The notes beneath the pieces were generated by a model that worked only from the letters and a program-made list of their open reading frames with translations, searched no databases and had not been told where the DNA came from. Both the position numbers and the translations under genes were made by a program. DNA of 14,177 bases from CAYPZU01 sp964415395 (lineage in GTDB: Bacteria > Chlamydiota > Chlamydiia > Chlamydiales > SM23-39). The stretch is taken from assembly GCA_964415395.1 (NCBI GenBank), contig CAYPZU010000057.1, positions 1 through 14,177 of the forward strand. Reading direction: 5' to 3'. Each line of letters begins with the position of its first letter. Position 1 is the first letter of the stretch. Shown in pieces: positions 6,781 to 14,174 of this stretch.

Positions 6781-7383
6781 CTATTCGGAAGGGCAGCATC
6801 TGCAGCAATTGATGTCCGGGCCGAAGCGGAAACCGATCCCGAGGCCGGCAGACCAGCCGCTCAAATCGGCCGTGTGAGTCGTAAGACCGGAACGGTGTCC
6901 TGCCGGCACATAGAGGAATGAGTAGTCTGTAAACGCATCGAGAAAGAAATGCTCCGTGCAATTGATGATCATCCCCGCTTTCGCGATCCCGCCGCCGCCC
7001 CAGCGGCATGTTTTTCCTGGGATCCCATCGGAGTGGTCATGGATGTGCATATAGCCCAGCAGTCCCCCGCCTCCGAGATAGAAGTCGACTTTTCTGTAGG
7101 GAAACAGGTACTTGAGCCCCAGTCCAAAAGGATAGAAGGCTATCCGCGTCCGGTCTTTAAGGCCGATCGAGTACCCTTCTTTTACAAAAACGCTGGCGCT
7201 CGCCCACCAGTATAGCTGCCGCCAAAACTGATGGCTTCCTTCGAGTCCGTACATCCCGCTCGAGGAGTAAATCTCCTTAAAGTCGGAGTTTGTCGGATAG
7301 TAATAGGCTCCCTTGGCCTCGATGAGCGTATCGGCCATCAGGGAACCGGAAAGAAGAAGGGCTGCGAGCCATTTGGATTTCAT
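6781..7383 (-). CDS. Outer-membrane beta-barrel-like protein with cysteine-rich C-terminus
   Basis: The protein has 200 residues. The ATG at 7383 follows AAAAAGGTG by about six bases. The signal peptide is MKSKWLAALLLSGSLMA, cleaved before DTLIEAKG, and resembles that of the barrel-like protein at 2259. The mature chain shows repeated amphipathic strands with aromatic girdles (LYWWASASVFV, RIAFYPFGLGLKYLF, VDFYLGGGGLLGYMHIH), typical of small eight-stranded barrels. It ends in GLGIGFRFGPDI, where a barrel would normally stop, followed by an unusual tail with four cysteines (CCRCC at 193-197). The gene starts 15 bases after the symporter fusion ends and is surely cotranscribed with it. It may let solutes reach the fused binding domain; that role is inference. 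Confidence 0.72.
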   Translation of the reverse strand: MKSKWLAALLLSGSLMADTLIEAKGAYYYPTNSDFKEIYSSSGMYGLEGSHQFWRQLYWWASASVFVKEGYSIGLKDRTRIAFYPFGLGLKYLFPYRKVDFYLGGGGLLGYMHIHDHSDGIPGKTCRWGGGGIAKAGMIINCTEHFFLDAFTDYSFLYVPAGHRSGLTTHTADLSGWSAGLGIGFRFGPDINCCRCCPSE

Positions 7384-7398
7384 CGTTTCACCTTTTTA

Positions 7399-9570
7399 TT
7401 ATTGGATCCAGTGGAGCACATTGCGGACGACCGACCAGCGCGGCGGCCGCTCCCTGGGGCTCTCTCCATCGATCCAATATCTCTGCATTCTTGTTTTAAA
7501 TCCCGACTGTTCTTTTAAAACGAGCCAATTATTGAGGAATGACGCCCAATCGACAGCGCCAGTCAAAATCGGATAAGCAAAATACCGCTTCCCAATCAGC
7601 CCGCCGTAATCGGCGACAACGAACTCGGGATGGGAAAGACACCAGATAAAGGCGTGGGTATGGGACCAGGCCCAGACGTCCGCCTCGCCCGAAAGAAGCG
7701 CCTTCTCGATATCGGTTCCCTGCGGCGCAACATAGACACGGGCAAGAGGGAAGTGGCGCTCCACGACCGACGCATACCCGCCGATCGCCCCTATTTTCAG
7801 GCCTGCCATCGACACAACGCGCTCGAGGCGGGTGTATTGGGATCGTTTTTTCAACGGCACGATCAAGACATTGTCCTGCTCAGTGTAGGGATGGGTGAAA
7901 TCCATCGTCCGGATCCGCTCTTCGTTCATGATGATCGCCGCCATCCCGATATCGTATTTGCCTGTCGAAATTTCTTCGCTGAGCCGATCGATGTTCATCG
8001 GAACAAACTCGAGCGTGCAGTCGAGGTCCCTCGCGAGCTGAAAGGCATAAGAAACGTCATACCCTGCGAGCTGCTGCCTGGTGTTCCAGTAGCAATAGGG
8101 AATCTCTTCAGGGTCGTAGCCGACCTTGAGAACTCCTGAACGGAGGATATCTGCAAGCGGCCGGTTATTCGGGGCGTCCGCCGTATTCCGCACGGTGCCT
8201 GCGTCTCCCTCGGCCAACATTTTAAAAGCAACCGGATCGGGAATCACTTCTTCTACATGAAGCTGCATATAAAGGTTCGTGTAGTTGTCGCGCAAATGGA
8301 CAATCTGCTTCGTCGCAAAAAGAATCGCTCCGAAACAAACGAACGCGGCGCTGAGCCGCAAAGCAAGCTGTCGCCACTTGATCTCGAGCCGGCCGTAGAA
8401 AGAAAACAATACCAGAATAATGAACGTCAGAACGCTGGCGATGCTTAAGAGAACCTGAAAATTCAGCGTCACGGCGAGCGTTTCCGTAAACAGCTCGATC
8501 GACTCGTCTGGGAAATTGAGCTGCTCGATCAGAAACGAAACGGCGTTGATCGATGTGGCCGAGGTGCCGATCGACATCGGGATCGTCAGGATCGTCAAAA
8601 GGGTGATCTCGGAACCGACAAATGGATGGCGGTAGAAAAAGGAGAGGAAGAGGATGAAAAACAGGATCATCCCATTGCCGATCTGTCCGAAGCTGTAGCA
8701 GAAAGGCATCGCCGTCTGCGAAGTGCTGTGGAAAAGCGGATCGTCCGGAGCGTATTTTTGACCTGCTTTCCGCAAAAAGGAGGCGATGAAAGGAAGGGAG
8801 ATTGAAGGGAGCCCTGTCGCAAAGGGAAGAAGGCAGACCGTTTTAAACGCCTTCAGAACTTCTGTGTAGGTCATCGGAGTCAGCCCGGCCAAAAGAACAG
8901 GCAGAACCCAGAGCGTTACAAAGAGAGTCATCAGGATGAAGCAAACGACATAGAAATTGATCGCGTAGAGATCTTCGAAGTGAACCGTGCCGGTCGCTAC
9001 CGCGATATGAGAGAAAACGCCAATCGGAGAGAGGATTGCCAGCCACTGGAGGATCTGCTCGATCACCTGGTTGGTCCGCTCGAAGATCGAAAGGAGCGGC
9101 TCCTTTTTTTCGAGAGCCATCAGAGCGACGCCTGCGATCAGGCCGAACACCGCGATCGCCGGAACCACGTTATTCGCCATGTCGTAAAACGGGTTTTCAG
9201 GAACGAGGTAGCTGAGAAAATTTTTGGCCAGGCTCGAATCGCGGTCGACCGAGACGTTTCCGATGAACGAGACGCCCGGCTTCGGGATCAGCAGGCTTGC
9301 CAGATAGATCAGCAAAAACATCAAAGCCCAAAGAACCAGCCAGAAAACCCATCCCTTCATAAACAGCTTTTTTCCCACATCGCGGCTCATCGACCCGAGG
9401 CCGTGGATCAGGGAAAAGCAGATATAGGGAAGGGCGACCATCTGAAGGAGCATCACATAGACGTTGCCCACCGGCTTGACGATATTGCAAAGGGGGCCGA
9501 AGAAAAAACCGCAGAAGATCCCCAAGACGACCGCGACAAGAACCTGGTAGCCAAGGGAAAGACGCATCAT
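7399..9570 (-). CDS. Dicarboxylate/amino-acid symporter (SDF family) fused to family 3 solute-binding domain
   Basis: The ATG at 9570 overlaps the upstream stop as TGATG (723 residues); GTG at 9573 and TTG at 9576 are alternatives. Residues about 5-400 form the hydrophobic core of the GltP-type symporter family. The hairpin-1 region PFATGLPSISLPF corresponds to the serine-rich loop, but the family motif NMDGT is replaced by GQIGNG, and the NVxGD region by TLNFQ, so sodium coupling and substrate may differ. An additional segment (about 405-425, ALRLSAAFVCFGAILFA) would carry the rest to the periplasm. Residues about 474-705 match family 3 amino-acid-binding proteins: SGVLKVGYDPEEIPYCYW, LAGYDVSYAFQLARDL, KYDIGMAAIIMNEERI, MDFTHPYTEQDN. 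The fusion tethers the receptor to its carrier. It sits mid-operon between a lipoprotein and a barrel gene. Confidence 0.87.
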   Translation of the reverse strand: MMRLSLGYQVLVAVVLGIFCGFFFGPLCNIVKPVGNVYVMLLQMVALPYICFSLIHGLGSMSRDVGKKLFMKGWVFWLVLWALMFLLIYLASLLIPKPGVSFIGNVSVDRDSSLAKNFLSYLVPENPFYDMANNVVPAIAVFGLIAGVALMALEKKEPLLSIFERTNQVIEQILQWLAILSPIGVFSHIAVATGTVHFEDLYAINFYVVCFILMTLFVTLWVLPVLLAGLTPMTYTEVLKAFKTVCLLPFATGLPSISLPFIASFLRKAGQKYAPDDPLFHSTSQTAMPFCYSFGQIGNGMILFFILFLSFFYRHPFVGSEITLLTILTIPMSIGTSATSINAVSFLIEQLNFPDESIELFTETLAVTLNFQVLLSIASVLTFIILVLFSFYGRLEIKWRQLALRLSAAFVCFGAILFATKQIVHLRDNYTNLYMQLHVEEVIPDPVAFKMLAEGDAGTVRNTADAPNNRPLADILRSGVLKVGYDPEEIPYCYWNTRQQLAGYDVSYAFQLARDLDCTLEFVPMNIDRLSEEISTGKYDIGMAAIIMNEERIRTMDFTHPYTEQDNVLIVPLKKRSQYTRLERVVSMAGLKIGAIGGYASVVERHFPLARVYVAPQGTDIEKALLSGEADVWAWSHTHAFIWCLSHPEFVVADYGGLIGKRYFAYPILTGAVDWASFLNNWLVLKEQSGFKTRMQRYWIDGESPRERPPRWSVVRNVLHWIQ

Positions 9571-10340
9571 CACCAAAAATTAAAGTCCTGCTCCGACTCG
9601 CCGTCGAGCATATTCTCCCCTTCTTCGTCAAAAGGCTCGTCTTCCTGGGGCTGGGCGTCTTCCGGCATCTGGGAGTCGGAGGACTGAGACATCGCCATCG
9701 TTTTCCGCGACACCTGTTTTTTGGGCTTGGGAGGCTGAGGAGGCTGAGGAGGTTTGTCTTTCGGCTTCCCATCTTGCGTGTGCTCTAAATGATCTTCAAT
9801 CGCCGGAGGCTCATCCGCTTCGGGAGGCCTTCCGGGGAGAGTATTTGTCTGCGACGTCGGAGCTCCTTTCGGAAGCAGAGGGGCTGCAGGAGTTGCCGCG
9901 GGAGCCTTTTTCAGCACATCTTCAAGCGATTTGTCATTTCCCTGAGGAACTGGCGCGCTCTCTTCGGGGAGCGGCTCCGCCCGTTTCTCCGTCTGTTTCT
10001 GGGCAGCCAGAACCTTATCGTAATAATGGTATCCCCACCCGATCAGAACGCCGTTTTTAAAACTCAAAGGGGTCAGATTCTGTTTTACGAGCCGCGTCTG
10101 GCCCAAAATGGAGGGAGAGGTGACATAGAACCACACATCATAAACGTCTTCCCCTACGCAAATGGTTTTGTAATCGTAGGGTTTGCCCATGATCTGGATC
10201 ACCTGGCTCTCGCTCATCCCTTCGGTTATCCGGGAGATGTTCCAGATGTTATTGTCCGACACAGCTGCAGATCGCAGCCCGTCGCTCGCGATGCACCCCG
10301 CCACAAAAATGCCGGGCAAAGCCAGCCAATGGAACTTCAT
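9570..10340 (-). CDS. Lipoprotein with BamE/SmpA-like domain and proline-rich acidic tail
   Basis: The ATG at 10340 is preferred over a start 21 bases upstream: it has AAGGGGAG about eight bases before it and begins a lipoprotein signal, with lipobox VAGC giving acylated Cys16 (256 residues). Residues about 30-110 resemble the BamE/SmpA-type fold: ISRITEGMSESQVIQIMGKP at 36-54, then short strands DVYDVWFYV and PLSFKNGVLIGWGYHYY. The remaining 140 residues are low complexity, with PPQPPQPPKPKKQ and a strongly acidic end, probably disordered and able to reach across the periplasm. The stop codon overlaps the start of the symporter-fusion gene, so the two are translationally coupled. It might assist the barrel encoded two genes on, or tether the system; the exact job is unknown. 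Confidence 0.75.
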   Translation of the reverse strand: MKFHWLALPGIFVAGCIASDGLRSAAVSDNNIWNISRITEGMSESQVIQIMGKPYDYKTICVGEDVYDVWFYVTSPSILGQTRLVKQNLTPLSFKNGVLIGWGYHYYDKVLAAQKQTEKRAEPLPEESAPVPQGNDKSLEDVLKKAPAATPAAPLLPKGAPTSQTNTLPGRPPEADEPPAIEDHLEHTQDGKPKDKPPQPPQPPKPKKQVSRKTMAMSQSSDSQMPEDAQPQEDEPFDEEGENMLDGESEQDFNFW

Positions 10341-10366
10341 AGTGAGCACTCCCCTTCTCAATCTGG

Positions 10367-10395
10367 GGAATACTCCAAGGGAAAACTCAAGTCAA
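10367..10395 (-). promoter_or_regulatory. Candidate promoter of the lipoprotein-symporter-barrel operon
   Basis: On the - strand TTGACT (10395-10390), a 17-base spacer and TATTCC (10372-10367). The -35 box matches 5 of 6 bases, the -10 box only 3. Transcription would begin near 10360, with the ribosome site between there and 10340. Confidence 0.4.
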
Positions 10396-10423
10396 GGAAA
10401 AGAGGACCGGCTGCTGCCGGCCC
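10394..10423 (-). terminator. Intrinsic terminator after the 10441-11889 gene
   Basis: On the - strand an 8-bp GC-rich stem (GGGCCGGC / GCCGGTCC, one G-U pair) with loop AGCA is followed by TCTTTTCCTT. It lies 17 bases beyond the stop codon and ahead of the next operon's promoter, whose -35 box touches the T-rich end. Confidence 0.7.
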
Positions 10424-10440
10424 CCGCTAATTCGAATAAA

Positions 10441-11889
10441 TCATTCATCCTCCGCTTGCGCGTGAGCCATTTCGACCTGGACGCCTAGATCGGACCTGGA
10501 CGCCCGCGCCTCCTCGGGACTGGGGGTATGGTGATGGGGCGAATGGACGCGCGACGCAGAAGCCCATTCGGCCAACCTATACTTCCCGTTGAAATGGCGC
10601 AGCTGATCCTGGGGAAATTTCTCAGCCATCCGGAACAAGAGCGCCAATGCATAGGTTTTCAAGCCGATCAATTCATCGCAGCTTCCCAAATCGGCGAGAA
10701 ATTGCGCGTGGGTCCTCAGCTCTTCCTTCAAAGCTTTAAGAACGGGGGCGGGAAATGCATAATGATCCTGCAGCTCCTCCCAAACGATTGTCCGCTTCAG
10801 CGAAAGATAGAGATGTAAAATCGCGCCGTCCAGCGCCTTCAGTCTCGGAATCGAGCCTGCAATCCGCTCCGTCTCCGCCATCGTCAGGGAATCTTCTTCG
10901 ATTTTCCTGGCTGGGATCCCATTCGCATAAGCGAGGAGCTGAGCCCGCACTACGCCGCTTCTAAGGACTTGCGGCTGGGATAAAGATCGGTCGCGGATCT
11001 CCACTTCCTGAACAAGATGGGCTAGAGGGCGGCTCATGTCTTCAATCTTCTCATCTAGATCAGGGATTCCTGAGTCTGCCCGGGCCGCCTGCTGCGGCTC
11101 CGCTCGGATTAACGAAAGATCTGCCTGCTCCCTTCTTTCTGCAGGAGCTTCAGTCCAGCGCGACAGTCCAGCGTACGATTGGAGAAACTGTTTGGAAAAC
11201 TTCTTCGCCGCCCGAATGAAAACAGCCTGGACTCCCGGGCCTGCTTCCGCAAAGGTCCCTCTTGCCAGGAAGGCTTGTCCGAACTGCCTCAGTCCGAGAG
11301 CGAGAATCTCCCTCTGTTTACTCGACAGCATCCCGATCCGCTCCAAGTTAATCAGCCCCGCCTCGCTTTCGATCCGGCGCTGCTGCAGCATATTCCAGAG
11401 AAGAGCCGCCGGCGAACCGTATTGCCACACAAGGCGCGCCCCGTTCTGGAGCCGCTCGCTCTCTTTATCGGTGAGCGGCTTTCCTGTCCGGATCATCTCG
11501 GCCAGATCGATCCCCGCCATCGCGCTCGCCGCCGCAAGCCGGCACCAGCTCTCCTGAGGCTCCAGTTCATGGCCCGCAGAAACCTGCCCCAGGCAGCGCA
11601 CCGCGACAGCCATGATCCCCGCAGAAATCCGGTCGCGGTTCTCCTCAACGTCGTCGCCCGTCGGCATCGACTCTTTGGAAAGATGGATCTGCACAGGCTG
11701 CGGATCGCTCCTCAGTTCAAGAACCGCCTCCCTCAGATTTTCCCTCTTCAGCAAAATCGCCTGCATCCGCGCGATCGCCTCGGGATTTACATCCCCGACA
11801 ATTACGTTGTAGTTGCGCGAACAGTCGCAGACCATCGCACATTTGTTACAGAATTTCGTCCATAAGGACCCTAGTGCATTGCACGTCAT
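10441..11889 (-). CDS. Unrecognised helical protein with N-terminal cysteine cluster
   Basis: The protein has 482 residues; the ATG at 11889 follows a strong AGGAGGG by about five bases. I recognise no family. The N-terminus carries five cysteines within 23 residues (C3, C14, C17, C21, C23; FCNKCAMVCDC), which could bind metal or be lipidated in a host. The body is mostly predicted helix, such as REILALGLRQFGQAFLARG and FIRAAKKFSKQFLQSYAGL, with charged linkers and no membrane segment or classical signal peptide. The last 40 residues are polar and hydrophilic, with a HSPHHHTP stretch. It is followed by an intrinsic terminator, so it ends its transcription unit. Together with the proline-rich gene upstream it may be part of a lineage-specific, possibly type III-secreted set, but that is inference from absence of other signals. 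Confidence 0.65.
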   Translation of the reverse strand: MTCNALGSLWTKFCNKCAMVCDCSRNYNVIVGDVNPEAIARMQAILLKRENLREAVLELRSDPQPVQIHLSKESMPTGDDVEENRDRISAGIMAVAVRCLGQVSAGHELEPQESWCRLAAASAMAGIDLAEMIRTGKPLTDKESERLQNGARLVWQYGSPAALLWNMLQQRRIESEAGLINLERIGMLSSKQREILALGLRQFGQAFLARGTFAEAGPGVQAVFIRAAKKFSKQFLQSYAGLSRWTEAPAERREQADLSLIRAEPQQAARADSGIPDLDEKIEDMSRPLAHLVQEVEIRDRSLSQPQVLRSGVVRAQLLAYANGIPARKIEEDSLTMAETERIAGSIPRLKALDGAILHLYLSLKRTIVWEELQDHYAFPAPVLKALKEELRTHAQFLADLGSCDELIGLKTYALALLFRMAEKFPQDQLRHFNGKYRLAEWASASRVHSPHHHTPSPEEARASRSDLGVQVEMAHAQAEDE

Positions 11890-11916
11890 AACGCCCTCCT
11901 TTTGGTTAAGGGTTGT

Positions 11917-11931
11917 TTAAAGTATCTTTAA
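11917..11931. promoter_or_regulatory. Inverted repeat TTAAAG-tat-CTTTAA upstream of the 11889 gene
   Basis: A perfect 6-bp inverted repeat with a 3-base centre, 28 bases ahead of the ATG at 11889. A weak - strand promoter (TTGTCT, 17 bases, TACTTT) would place its -10 box inside this repeat, so it could be an operator. Confidence 0.25.
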
Positions 11932-11986
11932 GATTACGTTAAGACAACAGGAGGAATTACGACAAGAAAATATTTTTAGTCGAGGT

Positions 11987-13147
11987 TTAACGATCTTGAT
12001 CTTCGCGCTCTTTAGGTTCCCAAAGCCCTCTCTTTTTCTTCTTCTTTTTCTCTGTGGAAGAAAGAGGGATTTGCCCAGGAAAGAACGGCGCTGCCGGAAG
12101 AATGGTTCTCTCGGCAACAGGCGGCCGGGGCTCCGGCTCGCTTGAAATAACAGGAGTGAAACTTCCCATCGGGAGAGGGGGCTTCTGCGGAGGAAGAACA
12201 GGAGGGCGGCCTATCGGCTGCTGGTACTCTGCCTCGCTCTTGCGAAGCGGATTTTTCCGCGCCTCACCCCTTTCAGCTATCTGAGGCTCGCTTTCCTGCC
12301 TCGCCGAGCCGCGCCTTAAACTTTCCAGCGGACTCTTTTCGCGCGATTCAGGCTTGATCCCGGATGGCGGCTGCGCCGGCTCCCGTTTCGGTTCGCGCTG
12401 GGGAACCCATGTATGGGTTTCAGCGGATTCCCTTGGCGAAATAGGCGTCTCCGCTTTAGGAAAGGGGATCTGTTTCTTCAGCAAGTGTTCTCTCGGAGAG
12501 ATCGGCAGAGGCAGGCGGAACGGCGAGGCCGATCCCGAGTCGGACGAAGGCATATCCCCTCTCCCAACAGCGGCGATCATCTCTTCGACGAGCGGCCTCA
12601 GCCTCTCGAACACATCTTTGAGCGGCGCTGCCTGCGGATTTGAGAACACATACGAAGTAGAAAGCGTCCGGATCGCTACGCGCACCTGGTCGACGAGCTT
12701 TTGCGCCTGATTCGCTACTGTGGGAGGCTGATTCGGTTTTTTTCCCATCCAGATTTTCTCTCCGGCTGGAGCGCCGCTTTTCGAAGAAACCTCATTTTCC
12801 CGCTGAGCTTCCGCAGGCTTTGCCTTTTCAAAAATCGGCTTTTCTGTAGACTGCTCATCGGAAAGATGGGAAATGGCTTCGGCCGCTTCATGAGGAGGCA
12901 GTTTATGGAGAAGCTCCTCGATTCCTTCCCGCGCTGAATGGAGCGCTGTGAGCAGGCGGACGGGATGGCGGATTGAAGAGGCTGTTCCTGGCTGTCCCAG
13001 ATGGGGAATGAAAAGCCTTTGATGCAGCGAAAGAGAGCCGCCCGCCTTAAACAAAGGGGAACTTTCTCCTGCAATTGGGGCCAGAGCCTGGGCCAAGCTC
13101 AAGAGCAGGTCGCGCGCCTGGATCCATTCGTTAGAAATCGGTGCCAT
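11987..13147 (-). CDS. Proline-rich, probably disordered protein with poly-lysine patch; effector-like
   Basis: The protein has 386 residues; the ATG at 13147 lacks a clear ribosome site. No family is recognised. Residues 1-95 and about 143-195 look helical and folded (ANQAQKLVDQVRVAIR, DVFERLRPLVEEMIAAVG). From about 200 the chain is rich in Pro, Ser, Glu, Arg and Lys. PISPRE occurs twice, at 215-220 and 235-240, exactly 20 residues apart. RPPVLPPQKPPLP at 314-326 offers several PxxP sites of the kind SH3 domains bind. Near the end six lysines and an arginine (367-373, codons 12049-12029) form a classical-looking nuclear localisation patch. These traits fit a host-directed effector, but a structural or secretion-apparatus role cannot be excluded. 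A 97-base gap separates it from the cysteine-cluster gene downstream. Confidence 0.62.
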   Translation of the reverse strand: MAPISNEWIQARDLLLSLAQALAPIAGESSPLFKAGGSLSLHQRLFIPHLGQPGTASSIRHPVRLLTALHSAREGIEELLHKLPPHEAAEAISHLSDEQSTEKPIFEKAKPAEAQRENEVSSKSGAPAGEKIWMGKKPNQPPTVANQAQKLVDQVRVAIRTLSTSYVFSNPQAAPLKDVFERLRPLVEEMIAAVGRGDMPSSDSGSASPFRLPLPISPREHLLKKQIPFPKAETPISPRESAETHTWVPQREPKREPAQPPSGIKPESREKSPLESLRRGSARQESEPQIAERGEARKNPLRKSEAEYQQPIGRPPVLPPQKPPLPMGSFTPVISSEPEPRPPVAERTILPAAPFFPGQIPLSSTEKKKKKKRGLWEPKEREDQDR

Positions 13148-13167
13148 ATGGGTTACTTTTACTAGTC

Positions 13168-13196
13168 AGAATAAAGAAGATCTAAATTGAAAACAA
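13168..13196 (-). promoter_or_regulatory. Candidate promoter for the 13147 gene
   Basis: On the - strand TTGTTT (13196-13191), a 17-base spacer and TATTCT (13173-13168), 20 bases before the ATG. Both boxes are imperfect. The 73-base AT-rich gap also has to serve the divergent gene at 13221, for which I see only a TTGAAA at 13187-13192 with no good -10 box. Confidence 0.35.
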
Positions 13197-13220
13197 GTTA
13201 ATAACTAAAAATTTTTTATT

Positions 13221-14015
13221 ATGAGCTTTGATATCATTTTAATTTTCGTTGCCAGCGGCGTCTTAAGCGGCACGCTGTCAGGGCTTCTCGGCATCGGCGG
13301 CGGGATCGTCACAGTCCCCGTCATATACTACACCCTGACCCATTTGGGCTATCCGGAATCGCAGGTCATGCAGACCGCGATCACCACTTCGCTTGCGGCG
13401 ACTTTCGTCACCACTTTCGCCGCAACTTGGGCGCACCATCAAAAAAGGGCGATAGAATACTCGATCCTTAAATTTCTTGCACCGGGACTGCTCATCGGCT
13501 GTATTTCCGGGGCTCTGACTGCCCATCTCATCCCCGCCCAATTCCTCCGGATCTTTTTCGGTTCGATCGCGGCTCTCCTCGGATGTTATTTTTTCTTTCC
13601 GAAGTTCCCTCACCCCAATTTCGGCCCCTCTCCGAACTACACTCTTTTCTTTTTTGGGATTCTGGTTGGCTGCCTCTCGAGCCTGCTTGGCGTGGGCGGC
13701 GGAATTTTCACCGTCCCGATCCTTCTTGGCTACCACGTCTCGATCCGAGGCTCCGTCGCCACTTCTTCCGCCGCAACGCTGTTCACCGCCTTCGTTGGAA
13801 GCCTCTCTTATATTTACATCTCCTGGAACAAGCCGTCCGCGCCTGAAACATTTGCGACGATCGACATCCCGGCGTTCCTGGCGATCAGCCTCGCCTCCTC
13901 GCTTCTCGCCCCTGTCGGAGTGAAGCTGTCGCAAATCCTGCCGCCGCAGATCGTGAAGCGCGTCTTTGCCGTCGCGCTCGCCACAACCGGCCTCGCCATG
14001 CTCCTCCGCACCTAG
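13221..14015 (+). CDS. TauE/SafE-family (TSUP) anion permease
   Basis: The protein has 264 residues, the usual length for this family, and about eight membrane segments. It shows the family's internal duplication: GLLGIGGGIVTVP at 21-33 against SLLGVGGGIFTVP at 154-166, and TSLAATFVTTFAA at 56-68 against TSSAATLFTAFVG at 181-193. Members export or import sulfite, sulfoacetate, thiosulfate and related organic anions across the inner membrane; the substrate here cannot be read from sequence, and no sulfur-metabolism gene lies nearby. The ATG at 13221 is preceded by an A/T run with no Shine-Dalgarno sequence, as for the gene at 4670. It is transcribed away from the proline-rich gene from a shared 73-base gap. 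Confidence 0.9.
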   Translation: MSFDIILIFVASGVLSGTLSGLLGIGGGIVTVPVIYYTLTHLGYPESQVMQTAITTSLAATFVTTFAATWAHHQKRAIEYSILKFLAPGLLIGCISGALTAHLIPAQFLRIFFGSIAALLGCYFFFPKFPHPNFGPSPNYTLFFFGILVGCLSSLLGVGGGIFTVPILLGYHVSIRGSVATSSAATLFTAFVGSLSYIYISWNKPSAPETFATIDIPAFLAISLASSLLAPVGVKLSQILPPQIVKRVFAVALATTGLAMLLRT

Positions 14016-14055
14016 AGGGAATCTAAATTTGTACATCCTGCTAGCTGAAATTTTT

Positions 14056-14084
14056 GGAATGCGCATAATGTTATTCCGCATTCA
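14056..14084. repeat. Hairpin 40 bases downstream of the permease gene
   Basis: GAATGCG (14057-14063) pairs with CGCATTC (14077-14083), and inside it ATAA-tg-TTAT (14065-14074) forms a second short stem. No T run follows on the + strand, so a terminator is not established. Confidence 0.45.
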
Positions 14085-14090
14085 AAATGG

Positions 14091-14174
14091 AACAGGATAT
14101 GCATGATCGCAATCCCACCCCAGAAAAGATGCTTTTCAGGGGCCCCGGGCGGCATGATAGGCAAGATAAATTGA
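14091..14174 (+). repeat. Diverged relative of the 67-bp repeat, at window edge
   Basis: It opens with AACAGGAT and closes with GGCATGATAGGCAAGATAAA, matching the two ends of the repeats at 6430 and 6689 (AACAGGAT ... GGCATGATACGCAGGATAGA). The centre differs: here it carries a hairpin CCCC-A-GAAAAG-atg-CTTTTC-A-GGGG (14118-14142). The element may continue past the window. Confidence 0.6.

Noticed and set aside
8980..9687. 235-residue + strand frame opposite the symporter N-terminus
   Set aside because: Arg/Asp/His-rich shadow of hydrophobic helices on the other strand; it also spans two - strand genes.
13278..14081. 267-residue - strand reading frame opposite the permease
   Set aside because: Its composition is highly charged and repetitive (Arg, Asp, Glu rich), typical of an antisense frame, and the + strand protein has clear family motifs.
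14118..14142. Intrinsic terminator after the permease gene
   Set aside because: The stem is strong, but it is followed by CCCCGGGCGG instead of a T run, so it fits better as the core of the dispersed repeat.
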